NCBI GenBank assembly: GCA_030684355.1
Contig: JAUXTN010000150.1
Coordinates: forward strand, 1 to 53,136
From: Pseudomonadota bacterium
GTDB lineage: Bacteria > Myxococcota_A > UBA796 > SXON01
Length of the DNA: 53,136 nt
Reading direction: 5' to 3'
Below the pieces are notes generated by a model. It saw only the letters and a list, made by a program, of their open reading frames with translations, was not told where the DNA came from and did not search any database. Below, piece by piece: positions 36,122 to 44,640 of this stretch (its first letter is position 1; each line of letters opens with the position of its first letter). The position numbers were made by a program, and so were the translations under genes.

Positions 36122-37762
36122 CTGTCGCGCCTCGCCCTCGCGCTCGTCTGCGCCCTCGCCGTCGGCTGTGACGGGGACGAGCCCGCGCCCCCCGCGTCCG
36201 ACCGGGGGCCCGCCCCCGCGGTCGTGCCCGCCGCGCCGTTGTTGCGCCGCCTGACCGAGGCCCAGTACGCCAACACCGTGCAGGACCTGCTCGGGGACGA
36301 CATCGTGCTCCCGGCCTCGCTGGAGCCCGACGCCGAAGAGGCGGGGCTCTTGAGCGTCGGCGCGGCCACCGCGAGCGTCTCGTCGCTGGGGATCGAGCGC
36401 TACGAGGACGCCGCGCTGCTCCTCGCGGACCAGGTGGCCGACCAGCCGGACCGCTTCGCCGCCGTCGTGCCGTGCACCCCCGCCACCGCCGATGACACCG
36501 TCTGCGCCGACACCTTCGTGCGCACGTTCGGGCGCCGGGCGTGGCGCCGCCCCCTCACGGACACCGAGGCCGCGCGGCTCGCGTCGGTGGTGACCCTCAC
36601 CGGGGGCGAGTCCGGCTCGTTCACCGAGGGCGTGCGCTACGGCGTGGCCGCGGTGCTCCAGTCTCCCCACTTCCTGTATCGGCGCGAGCATGGCACCCCG
36701 GACGCGGACGATCCGGCCACCCGGCTCCTCGACGATTGGGAGCTCGCGACGCGGCTCTCCTACCTGCTCTGGGCCACCACGCCGGATGACACGTTGCTCG
36801 ACGCCGCCGCCGCCGGCGAGCTCCAGACCGACGCCGGCCTCCGCGCCCAGGTCGACCGCCTCCTCGCCGATGACCGCGCCCGGGAGGGCGTGCGCGCCCT
36901 GTTCACCGAGCTCTTCGAGCTCTACGAGCTCGACGACCTCGCGAAGGACCCCACCGTCTACACCCACGCGAGCGACGAGCTCGGCCCCGCGGCGCGGGAG
37001 GAGACGCTCCGGGTGATCGAGCACCTCGTCTTCGATGCGGACGCGCCGGGCAGCGGCTCCGGGGACTTCCGGGACCTCCTCACGACCCAGACCACCTTCG
37101 TGGATCCGCGCCTCGCCGCGCTCTACCGGCTCTCCGCCCCCGATCCCACCGGCTTCGGCGAGGTCTGGCTCGACGACGGCGACGGCCGGCGTGGGCTCCT
37201 CGGCCAGGCGAGCACGTTGATGCTCACCTCCCACAGCACGCGCACCTCCGCCACGCTCCGCGGCGTGTTCATCCGCAAGACGCTGCTGTGTCAGACCATC
37301 CCGCCGCCCCCGGCGGACGTGGACACGTCGATCCCCGAGGCGGACTCGACCTCCCCGACCCTGCGCGACCGCCTCCGGACCCACCTGGAGGACCCCACCT
37401 GCGCCTCGTGTCACCAGCTCACGGATCCTATCGGGCTCGGCTTGGAGAACTTCGACGGCATCGGCCGGTGGCGTGACACCGAGAACAGCGTCACCATCGA
37501 CGCCTCGGGCGATCTCGAGGGCACCGACTTCGCGGACGCCTGGGCGTTGGGCGCGGCCGTCCGTGACAACGACAACCTCGGCCCGTGCTTCGCCGCCCAC
37601 CTGTACCGCTACGCGATGGGGCACGCGGTGGACCCTGGCGAGGAGGCCGTGGTGGACTGGATCGCGGAGGGGTTCGTCGGGTCCGGCCACGATTGGCAGG
37701 CCCTGCTGGTCGACCTCGTGATGAGCCCGGCCTTCCGCCGGGCGGGGGCGCTCGACGAATGA
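36122..37762 (+). CDS. DUF1587/1595/1592/1588/1585 c-type cytochrome-like lipoprotein, probable CTG start
   Basis: 546 residues if started at CTG 36122, which yields a lipoprotein signal (M/L-SRLALALVCALAVGC-DGD, Cys 16). The only conventional start, GTG 36224, would give 512 residues and remove the signal. Family blocks in order: DUF1587 (LLRRLTEAQYANTVQDLLG), DUF1595 (FVRTFGRRAWRRPLTDTEAARL), DUF1592 (SPHFLYRREHG, LLDDWELATRLSYLLW), DUF1588 (RRGLLGQASTLMLTSHSTRTSATLRG, IPPPPADV) and DUF1585, with one heme motif CASCH in the DUF1588 part. Such genes are typical of Myxococcota and Planctomycetes and are paired with DUF1552 proteins, as here (ATGA overlap). Their role is unknown; extracytoplasmic redox or polymer-related functions have been suggested. 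Confidence 0.85.
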   Translation: MSRLALALVCALAVGCDGDEPAPPASDRGPAPAVVPAAPLLRRLTEAQYANTVQDLLGDDIVLPASLEPDAEEAGLLSVGAATASVSSLGIERYEDAALLLADQVADQPDRFAAVVPCTPATADDTVCADTFVRTFGRRAWRRPLTDTEAARLASVVTLTGGESGSFTEGVRYGVAAVLQSPHFLYRREHGTPDADDPATRLLDDWELATRLSYLLWATTPDDTLLDAAAAGELQTDAGLRAQVDRLLADDRAREGVRALFTELFELYELDDLAKDPTVYTHASDELGPAAREETLRVIEHLVFDADAPGSGSGDFRDLLTTQTTFVDPRLAALYRLSAPDPTGFGEVWLDDGDGRRGLLGQASTLMLTSHSTRTSATLRGVFIRKTLLCQTIPPPPADVDTSIPEADSTSPTLRDRLRTHLEDPTCASCHQLTDPIGLGLENFDGIGRWRDTENSVTIDASGDLEGTDFADAWALGAAVRDNDNLGPCFAAHLYRYAMGHAVDPGEEAVVDWIAEGFVGSGHDWQALLVDLVMSPAFRRAGALDE

Positions 37763-39186
37763 AGAAGCCCAGCCAACGTTGGATCAAGGATCCCCGCACC
37801 GGCCTGGTGCGCCCGCGGGGGCTCGTCCCCGGCGCCCGCGGCGGTCCCCTCCCCGCCGCGCGCCCCCTCGCGGGGACCCGCCGCGGCTTCCTCCGCGGCG
37901 TGGTCCGCGGGAGCCTCGTCACCCTCGCCCTGCCGTGGCTGGAGATCTTCGCCGGGCGCCGCGCCCGGGCCGACACCTGCGACAACGGCCTCCCCAAGCG
38001 GCTCGTCGTGTGGTTCTGGGGCAACGGGAACCGCCCCGCCTCGTGGACCCCCACCGGCGAGGGTGACAGTTGGACGCTCTCCGAGGAGCTCGCCCCCCTC
38101 GCGGCGTTCCAGGACCGCCTCACCGTGTGTAGCGGCTACTCGGTCAAGGTCGACAACATCAGCCCCCACTGGTCAGGTGCCGCCGGTTTGCTCACCGGGC
38201 AGCAGATCGAGGGGGATGACGACGACTGGACGATGGCCTCCCCCACCATCGACCAGGTCGTCGCGGACGCCATCGGCGGCGAGACCGCCTACGCCTCCAT
38301 GCAAGTCGGCGTGCAGACGGACGAGGTGCTCTCCTACGCCGGGCCGAACGCACCCAACTACGGCGAGACCGACCCCACCAACCTCTACCAACGCCTCTTC
38401 GGTGACGGCTTCCGCGAGCCGGGCACGGACACCGAGCCCGATCCGAAGCTCGGCTACCGGCGCCGGGTGCTCGACGCCGTGATGGAGGACGTGCGCTCCC
38501 TCCAATCCGAGCTGGGCGCGGCGGATCGCATCCGCCTCGAGCAGCACCTGGAGGGGGTGGCGGCCCTGGAGGATCGCCTCCGCAAGCTCCAGGAGGATCC
38601 GCCCGACCTCGCGAGCTGCGTGCGCGCCGACGCCCCCGCCGAGAGCTACCCCGACGTGGACGGCCGGCCCCAGATCCAGGCCATCCACGCCGCGATGTCC
38701 CAGTTGGTCGCGATGTCCCTGGCATGCGACCAGACCCGGGTCGTGACCCTGCAGATCACCCGCCCGCTCAACAGCACCCTGTTCCCCAGCGCCTCCGATG
38801 GGCACCACGCCCTCACCCACAACGAGGGGGGCGACCAGCCCGAGGTCAATGGCATCACCACCTACCTCATGAGCTGCTTCGCCGACTTCCTCGGCGCGCT
38901 CGACGCCGTGCCCGAGGGCGACGGCACGCTGCTCGACAACACCATCGTGCTCGCGTGCAGCGAGACCAGCGAGGGGAGGACCCACAGCCTCGACGAGATG
39001 CCCATCCTCCTCGCGGGCGGCGGGTGCGGCAGCCTCGTGACCGGGCGCCACGTGCGCAGCTACACGAGCGAGAACGTCGGCAAGATCATGGTCTCCGTGC
39101 TCCGCGCGATGGACGTGAACGTGGCCTCCTGGGGCGCCGGCGAGTCGGAGGTGGACGAGGGTGTCACCGAGCTGGAGGGCCTGTGA
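37759..39186 (+). CDS. DUF1552 protein with Tat signal
   Basis: 475 residues. ATG 37759 overlaps the upstream stop codon (ATGA). The N-terminus has an Arg-rich leader with a twin-arginine signal (about 42-72: TRRGFLRGVVRGSLVTLALPWLEIF...ARA), so export of a folded protein is expected. The rest matches DUF1552: KRLVVWFWGNGNRP, GYSVK, HWSGAAGLLTGQ, TIDQVVAD, EQHLEGVAALEDRLRKL, ALTHNE, and TIVLACSETSEGRTHSLDEMPILLAGG near the end. The fold is related to sulfatase/DUF1501-like alkaline-phosphatase superfamily proteins, but the enzymatic function is unknown. It is the middle gene of a three-gene overlapping operon. Confidence 0.88.
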   Translation: MKKPSQRWIKDPRTGLVRPRGLVPGARGGPLPAARPLAGTRRGFLRGVVRGSLVTLALPWLEIFAGRRARADTCDNGLPKRLVVWFWGNGNRPASWTPTGEGDSWTLSEELAPLAAFQDRLTVCSGYSVKVDNISPHWSGAAGLLTGQQIEGDDDDWTMASPTIDQVVADAIGGETAYASMQVGVQTDEVLSYAGPNAPNYGETDPTNLYQRLFGDGFREPGTDTEPDPKLGYRRRVLDAVMEDVRSLQSELGAADRIRLEQHLEGVAALEDRLRKLQEDPPDLASCVRADAPAESYPDVDGRPQIQAIHAAMSQLVAMSLACDQTRVVTLQITRPLNSTLFPSASDGHHALTHNEGGDQPEVNGITTYLMSCFADFLGALDAVPEGDGTLLDNTIVLACSETSEGRTHSLDEMPILLAGGGCGSLVTGRHVRSYTSENVGKIMVSVLRAMDVNVASWGAGESEVDEGVTELEGL

Positions 39187-40031
39187 TCGGGCTCCTCGCG
39201 CTCCTCGCGTGCACCGCGCCGGACGACACGGGCCTTGCCGCGGCCGACCCCGAGACGCGCGCGGTCGTGATGTCCACCCTCTCGTTTGGTCGGCGCGCCG
39301 ACGATGGCACGGCGTGGGGCTTCGACGTCGACGGCCGCGTGAGCGACGCCGGGGACGACGAGGGCTGCGGCCACGCCGATCTCGTCGACGCCGACGGCCT
39401 CGCCGGCATCGACAGCGCCTTCTCCGGCATGGTGCCCGCGCTCGAGGCCACCGAGGCCGGGGCGGTCGAGGGGCTCGTGCAGGACAGCCTCCTCAACGGC
39501 GAATTGCTGCTGCTCGTCGAGGTCTCCGGCGTGGACGACCCCCTCGACGACGACTGTGTCGACGTGCGCATCCTCCGTGGCAGCGGCACCCCGATGATCG
39601 GCACCGACGGCGGCATGCTCGACGGCCAGACCTTCGCCTTGGCACCCGACGCCGAGCCCGCCGTGATCGAATGCGTCCCGCTCGTGGCCGGCAGCGTGCG
39701 CGCCGGCCCGTTCGCGCTGACGCTCGACTTCCAGGTGCTCGACGTGGCGCTCGCCTTCCACATGACCGACGCGTCGCTGCGGCTCGACCTCTCAGAGGAC
39801 GGGCGCACGGGCTGGGGCTACTTCGGCGGCTCGGTCCCCACGGCCGACATCCTCGTCATCGTCGACGAGGGCGATCTCGCCGACATCGCCGACCTCGTGC
39901 GCGGCCTGGTCAACGCGGCCGCGGACCTGGAGCCGAACGACGAGGACACGTGCGACGCGTTGTCGGTCGTGTTCGAGTATGGCGCCACCGAGGCGTTCAT
40001 CTATGAAGGCGCACCGACTCCAGGAAGTTGA
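39183..40031 (+). CDS. Lipoprotein of unknown function in the DUF1592/DUF1552 operon
   Basis: 282 residues. GTG 39183 overlaps the DUF1552 stop codon (GTGA). The signal MIGLLALLAC has lipobox Cys at 10, followed by an Asp/Thr linker (TAPDDTG). The rest is acidic and beta-rich (SFGRRADDGTAWGFDVDGRVSD, LLLVEVSGVDD, VRAGPFALTLDFQVLDVALAFHM) with no recognised family. The overlap places it in one transcript with the DUF1592 and DUF1552 genes, so it may be a partner of theirs on the cell surface. Its last 35 nt overlap the 3' end of the oppositely oriented Ser/Thr kinase gene, whose lower-GC tail covers that point. Confidence 0.75.
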   Translation: MIGLLALLACTAPDDTGLAAADPETRAVVMSTLSFGRRADDGTAWGFDVDGRVSDAGDDEGCGHADLVDADGLAGIDSAFSGMVPALEATEAGAVEGLVQDSLLNGELLLLVEVSGVDDPLDDDCVDVRILRGSGTPMIGTDGGMLDGQTFALAPDAEPAVIECVPLVAGSVRAGPFALTLDFQVLDVALAFHMTDASLRLDLSEDGRTGWGYFGGSVPTADILVIVDEGDLADIADLVRGLVNAAADLEPNDEDTCDALSVVFEYGATEAFIYEGAPTPGS

Positions 40032-40480
40032 AGAGGGCGATGGTCCACGCCCCAGCGCGGCCCGTCGTGATGTCAATCCTTCGCGCCACTTGGCCATCTG
40101 CCCCGAGGCGATACAGGTCCAATCCGCAGTTCCCTGCTCGGCAATTCGTGCCGCGGATCGAAGCGTAGCTCTCGCGCTCGGCGTTGCCTGCGAGATTGCA
40201 CCAATGAATGGCCTCCGCCGTCAAGAAAAAACCATTTCCCGCGCCACCCCAGAACGTGTCGTCCACCAAAAGTAGCACCTTGTCGGGCGTGACACCCCCG
40301 CCATATGCCCTCAACGCGCTTGCGAGCTTGTTCGGCGGGATTTCTCCTTGGCACCAGCCGTTCTTAAGCTGCTTATGTGCGATCGTCGCGCGCAAGGTAG
40401 CCAACGCACGCTGGAGCGGAGTCTCGTCAGGATCGCAAGGTGGCTTGGGAGCTACTCGGATGGGCGCTCCGTCCACCAAC
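39997..40480. other. Lower-GC segment encoding the kinase C-terminal domain
   Basis: By direct count, 40141-40380 is about 60 percent G+C, against about 77 percent at 40501-40560 inside the kinase domain. The segment also contains A-runs (AAGAAAAAAC near 40222) that are rare in this window. It ends inside the last codons of the opposite lipoprotein gene. Confidence 0.65.
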
Positions 40481-41349
40481 CCCGGCTTGGGCACCACCCC
40501 CGCCCTACGCAATTCCGCCCCGAACGCCTCCGCCGTCTGGAACCGCGCCGCGGGGTCGACCTGCAGGGCCCGCGCGATGCACGCCGCGAGCCCCGGGACC
40601 ATGGCCGGGAAGGCGTGCAGGGGCGGCGTGTAGGTGCCCTGGACGATGCGCTGCATCAGCTCGAAGTCGGAGTCGCCGGTGAACGCGCGCGCGCCGGTGG
40701 CGAGCTCGTAGAGGATGGCGCCGAGCGAGAAGAGGTCGCTCCGGGCGTCGACCTCCTGCGCGCGCACCTGCTCGGGGCTCATGTATTCGGGCGTGCCGAG
40801 CAGGCTCCCGACCCGCGTGCGGGCCGCCGTGGCGCGCGCGTTGGGCCCCGAGAGCACCTTGGCGATGCCGAAGTCCGCCACCATCGGGCGCGGCTCCCCG
40901 CGCGGCGTGCGCGCGATGAGGATGTTCTCTGGCTTCAGGTCGCGGTGCACCACCCCCGCCGCGTGCGCGCAGCCGACGGCGTCGAGCACCGGCAGGACGA
41001 TCGCCTGGATCTCGTCGAGCGGCAGCGGCCCGCGGCCGGCAGCGAGCATGTCGAGGCTCGGCCCCTCGGCGTACTCCATCACGAGCCCCGCGCACGGCGA
41101 GGTGACGATGTCGGTCACGGTCACGACGTTCGGGTGCCGAAGGCCCGCCTGGATCCGGCCTTCGGCGAGGAATCGCCCGCGGATCTCGGCGTCCGCGGCG
41201 AGCGTCGCGTCGAGCACCTTGAGCGCGTGCAGGCTTAGGAGCCCGACGTGACGGACCTTGTAGACCTGCGCGAAGGTCCCGCTTCCGAGCACCTCCAGCA
41301 CTTCGTAGCGATGTTCGAGCAGGGTACCGGGCGAAAGCGTGGCTGACAT
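39997..41349 (-). CDS. Ser/Thr protein kinase (Hanks type) with unusual C-terminal domain
   Basis: 450 residues from ATG 41349. All kinase motifs are intact: Gly loop LGSGTFAQVY (21-30), Lys44 (HALKVL), HRDLKPEN (135-142), DFG (159-161), GTPEYMSPEQ (185-194) and the DxxSLG region. The kinase domain ends near residue 285. Residues about 300-450 are a separate domain (QRALATLRATIAHKQL, then VLLLVDDTFWGGAGNGFFLTAEAIHW) that resembles small PH/GRAM-like bacterial modules; this is from memory and unverified. No transmembrane segment is present, so it is cytoplasmic. The DNA for the extra domain has lower G+C than the kinase part. It is divergent from the tandem radical SAM gene across 93 bp. Confidence 0.92.
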   Translation of the reverse strand: MSATLSPGTLLEHRYEVLEVLGSGTFAQVYKVRHVGLLSLHALKVLDATLAADAEIRGRFLAEGRIQAGLRHPNVVTVTDIVTSPCAGLVMEYAEGPSLDMLAAGRGPLPLDEIQAIVLPVLDAVGCAHAAGVVHRDLKPENILIARTPRGEPRPMVADFGIAKVLSGPNARATAARTRVGSLLGTPEYMSPEQVRAQEVDARSDLFSLGAILYELATGARAFTGDSDFELMQRIVQGTYTPPLHAFPAMVPGLAACIARALQVDPAARFQTAEAFGAELRRAGVVPKPGLVDGAPIRVAPKPPCDPDETPLQRALATLRATIAHKQLKNGWCQGEIPPNKLASALRAYGGGVTPDKVLLLVDDTFWGGAGNGFFLTAEAIHWCNLAGNAERESYASIRGTNCRAGNCGLDLYRLGADGQVARRIDITTGRAGAWTIALFNFLESVRLHR

Positions 41350-41442
41350 GGGGCGCGGAGTGTACCGCGGCTCGGGGCGGGCGCGTCGCGAGCCGTGCAG
41401 GGCATCCCCCACGCGAGCGGCGCCCGGTGTACGTTGGGGCGG

Positions 41443-44400
41443 ATGTCGACCGACCGCGGCTGGTACTACCTCGTGGAGCCCGACGGCGGGCGCCACGCCC
41501 CGGAGGCCCGGCGGCTCGCGGTCCCCGACGGGCGCGTCCTGACGGTGCGGCACCACGGGAACCCCGGCCGCGTCGAGGTCGTCGACCCCACCCGTGCCCT
41601 CCCGGTCGCGACGCTCCTCCGGGCCGCGCGGTCGGTGGGCGAGCGCGTGAGCCACCCCGTGCGCGTCCGCCTCGGCGCGGGCCCCACGCGCATCGACGGC
41701 GACGTGCACCTCGACGCCACCGCCCTCGCCACCGCGCCGAGCCCCTGGCTCGTCGAGGCCGACGTCGACGCGCTCCTCGCCACGTCCGCCCCCCCGGTCG
41801 CGCGCACCCTCCCCACCGACCCCCTCCCCGCCCACCCCGTCCCCCGCGCCCTGTTCTTCGAGTCGTTGATGAACGCGGAGCTCCCGCACAACGACGCCGA
41901 GATCTCCCAGGGCGTCCTCCACATGGTGTCCGCGCTCGCCGGGAGCGGCACGGAGGTCGTGCTCGCCAACGTCAAGATGGCGATCGTGGGGACGGACCGC
42001 CCCGTGTCCGGCCTCGACTCCCTCGGCGCGGCGCTCGCCGAGGGCCCCATCGGCCTCGTCTGCATCACGCTGCTCGAGGGGTATTGGGAGGGTGTGGTCT
42101 CGCTCGTGCGCGAGCTTCGGCGCCTGGGTTGCCGCGCGCACGTGGCGCTCGGGGGGGTCATGCCGACGCTCACCCCGGAGCACGTCGCCGCGCACTTCCC
42201 GGACGCCACGTTCATCTGCCGCGGAGCCGGCGAGTACTTCGTGCCCCGCCTCGCCCGCCTCCTCGGCGCCGGCGACGTCGACACCCCGCTCACCGACGTC
42301 CAGATCGGCGCGCTGCTCGCCATGGACGGCCTCCTCGTCGTCGACCGCGCCGGCGGGCGGCTCGTGTCCGCCAACTCGGCCCAGACCGTGCAGGTGGAGT
42401 CCCTGGACCGGGTGTCGCTCGATCTGGCTTGGATCCGGCCGCACCACCTGGCGGCGGGGGTCGAGCTCTCGACGTCACGCGGATGCGTTCACCGGTGCAC
42501 GTTCTGCTCGATCATCGGGCGGGAGAGCTACCAGGCCCGGTCCGCAGAGGGCGTCTTGGAGCTGCTCGGCCGCTACGACACCCACTACACCGAGGTGTTC
42601 GGCGCCGGCCCGCGCGACGCCCGCGGCCGCAACCTCGCGGCGCCGCGCAACGGCTACCGCGTGCACATCAGTGACGACGACTTCGCGTGCGACAAGGCCC
42701 GCACGATCGCGTTCTTCCGGGGGCTGCGCGCGACCCCCTTCCGCCTCTCCTCGTGCCAGGTGTCGATCGCGGACCTGTGCCGCCGCGACGGCGGGCGGCT
42801 CCTCGCCGAGCCCGACGACGAGCTGCTCTCCGTCATCACGCCCGACTGCTTCGACGACTACGGCGCCGACGTGCCCGCGCGCGACTACGTGGCCGACCAC
42901 CAGACCCGCACGTGGTCGAGCTTCCTCCAGATCGGCGTGGAGAGCTTCTCGGACGCGGAGCTCACCCGCCTCGGCAAGGGTTACACGCGCGGCCACGTGC
43001 GCGCCATCGTCGCGGCGCTGTCCGCCCGCGGCCTCCACCACGACGCCTACTTCATCCTCTCGAACGCCGACACCACGGCGGCCGAGCTCATCGACGTGCT
43101 CGACGAGGTCGTGCGCCTGAAGGTGCAGCACCCGGTGCACTTCCACGTGCGCTTCCCGGTCGTCGCGCGCCTCGTCAGCTACTTCCCCAGCGCGAGCTAC
43201 CGGCGTCGCCTCCGCCGGGGCGCCGACGGCGACAGCGTGCTCCGCGGCCTCGCGACGGTGCCGCACCACCCCGAGGTGGACTACCCCTTCGTCGACTACG
43301 ACGCCCCGCGCGACGCGAGCGTGCGCTCCGCGGTGAACGCCGACTTCTTCACCGACCTCGCCTGGTACGGGGGCGGGTACGACCGCCTCCGCGACCTCTG
43401 GAGCGCCACCCACCGCGCCGCGTCGGGCGGGGCCGGCGAAGATCCCGACGCCGGCTACCTCGCCCGCGTGGTGGACGATCGCTTGCGTCGGCGCTTGTTC
43501 GAGCTCCTCGACGCCGCCCGCCGCCGCAGCCGCGGGGACGCCCACAGCCCCGCCGATCCGGCCCCCGAGCACCACCTCCGCACGCTCGCCGAGGCCCACC
43601 TCGGCCCGATCCAATCGTGGCTGCCCGCGTTCCAGCGCTACACCCAGGGCGGGGTGACCCGGCTCGTGGTCATCCCGACGTGGCAGTGCGAGCTGCGCTG
43701 CAACTACTGCTACATCCCCAAGCAGGACGGCCGGGTGATGACCCGCGCCACGTTGGAAGGGGCGATCGACCTGCTCCTCTCCAGCGAGCGCACGGCGCTG
43801 ACCCTCCAGTTCTTCGGGGGCGAGGCCCTCCTGGAGTGGGAGCTCGTCCAGCACGCCATCCAATGGGGCACCGAGACCGCGCGGCGCCGCGGCAAGACGC
43901 TCGACTTCGTGCTCTCCAGCAACGGCTGGACCCTCGACCAGGCCCGCCTCGACTGGCTCACCGCGTGGCCCGTCAAGCTCGAGCTCTCGCTCGACGGTGA
44001 CCCCGAGACCCAACGCGCCTACCGCCCCGCCCGACGCCCCGGGGACGACAGCTACCAGAATGGCATCGCGCCGCGCGCCACCGCCATCGTGGCAAGCGGG
44101 CTCCGCTACGACGTGATCATGGTCGTCCACCCGGCGCACGTGCACAAGCTCGTCGCGAACTACCTGCACATCGTCGGGCTCGGCTTCACCCGCGTCCAGA
44201 TCAACTTCGCGCTCGGGAAGCATTGGACCGTCGAGCATCGCCGCACGCTCGCCGCCCAACTGTTCGCCCTGGCGGGGGAGCTACGCGAGCGGCCCCACGT
44301 CACGCTCGTCAACGCCGAGAACGCGCCCATGCCGATGCGGCTCAACGCCGAGATCACCGTGGATTGGGACGGCGCCGTGTACGGCGGCAACGCGTTCCTC

Positions 44401-44640
44401 CACGAGACCGAGCACAAGGACCGCTTCCGCCTCGGCCACCTCGACGACCTGCGCGCCTTCGACCGCTACTGGATGGACGCCCCGCCCAACGCCGACCTCG
44501 TGGCCTGGAGCTACCCCGCCGAGGTCACCGCCAACAACCTGAAGGTCGGCGCCATCGTGACCGACTTCCTGCGTTGGTACCGCGGCGACAAGCCCGAGAC
44601 CGTCACCCGAGCGAGCGCCGGCGACCGTGCCCGTGGCTGA
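41443..44640 (+). CDS. Tandem radical SAM protein: B12-binding radical SAM fused to a second radical SAM domain
   Basis: 1065 residues from ATG 41443. Residues about 1-130 are unassigned. Residues about 135-275 look like a cobalamin-binding fold (LVCITLLEGYWEGVVSLVREL, HVALGGVMPTLTPEHVAAHFPDATFICRGAGEY). The first radical SAM domain (about 340-620) has C348-xxx-C352-xx-C355 (CVHRCTFC) and a QIGVESFSDAELTRLGKG strand. A helical linker (about 640-735) leads to the second radical SAM domain (about 738-1045) with C749-xxx-C753-xx-C756 (CELRCNYC), FFGGEALLEWE and LELSLDG, as in SPASM-type peptide-modifying enzymes; a Cys-rich SPASM tail is not evident. Both cluster motifs are complete, so both halves may be active. 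The next radical SAM gene overlaps by 14 nt. The substrate is unknown. Confidence 0.9.
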   Translation: MSTDRGWYYLVEPDGGRHAPEARRLAVPDGRVLTVRHHGNPGRVEVVDPTRALPVATLLRAARSVGERVSHPVRVRLGAGPTRIDGDVHLDATALATAPSPWLVEADVDALLATSAPPVARTLPTDPLPAHPVPRALFFESLMNAELPHNDAEISQGVLHMVSALAGSGTEVVLANVKMAIVGTDRPVSGLDSLGAALAEGPIGLVCITLLEGYWEGVVSLVRELRRLGCRAHVALGGVMPTLTPEHVAAHFPDATFICRGAGEYFVPRLARLLGAGDVDTPLTDVQIGALLAMDGLLVVDRAGGRLVSANSAQTVQVESLDRVSLDLAWIRPHHLAAGVELSTSRGCVHRCTFCSIIGRESYQARSAEGVLELLGRYDTHYTEVFGAGPRDARGRNLAAPRNGYRVHISDDDFACDKARTIAFFRGLRATPFRLSSCQVSIADLCRRDGGRLLAEPDDELLSVITPDCFDDYGADVPARDYVADHQTRTWSSFLQIGVESFSDAELTRLGKGYTRGHVRAIVAALSARGLHHDAYFILSNADTTAAELIDVLDEVVRLKVQHPVHFHVRFPVVARLVSYFPSASYRRRLRRGADGDSVLRGLATVPHHPEVDYPFVDYDAPRDASVRSAVNADFFTDLAWYGGGYDRLRDLWSATHRAASGGAGEDPDAGYLARVVDDRLRRRLFELLDAARRRSRGDAHSPADPAPEHHLRTLAEAHLGPIQSWLPAFQRYTQGGVTRLVVIPTWQCELRCNYCYIPKQDGRVMTRATLEGAIDLLLSSERTALTLQFFGGEALLEWELVQHAIQWGTETARRRGKTLDFVLSSNGWTLDQARLDWLTAWPVKLELSLDGDPETQRAYRPARRPGDDSYQNGIAPRATAIVASGLRYDVIMVVHPAHVHKLVANYLHIVGLGFTRVQINFALGKHWTVEHRRTLAAQLFALAGELRERPHVTLVNAENAPMPMRLNAEITVDWDGAVYGGNAFLHETEHKDRFRLGHLDDLRAFDRYWMDAPPNADLVAWSYPAEVTANNLKVGAIVTDFLRWYRGDKPETVTRASAGDRARG

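Noticed and set aside
41350..42447. Upstream extension of the Ser/Thr kinase frame
   Set aside because: It lies antisense to the tandem radical SAM gene; the kinase N-terminus is complete at ATG 41349.
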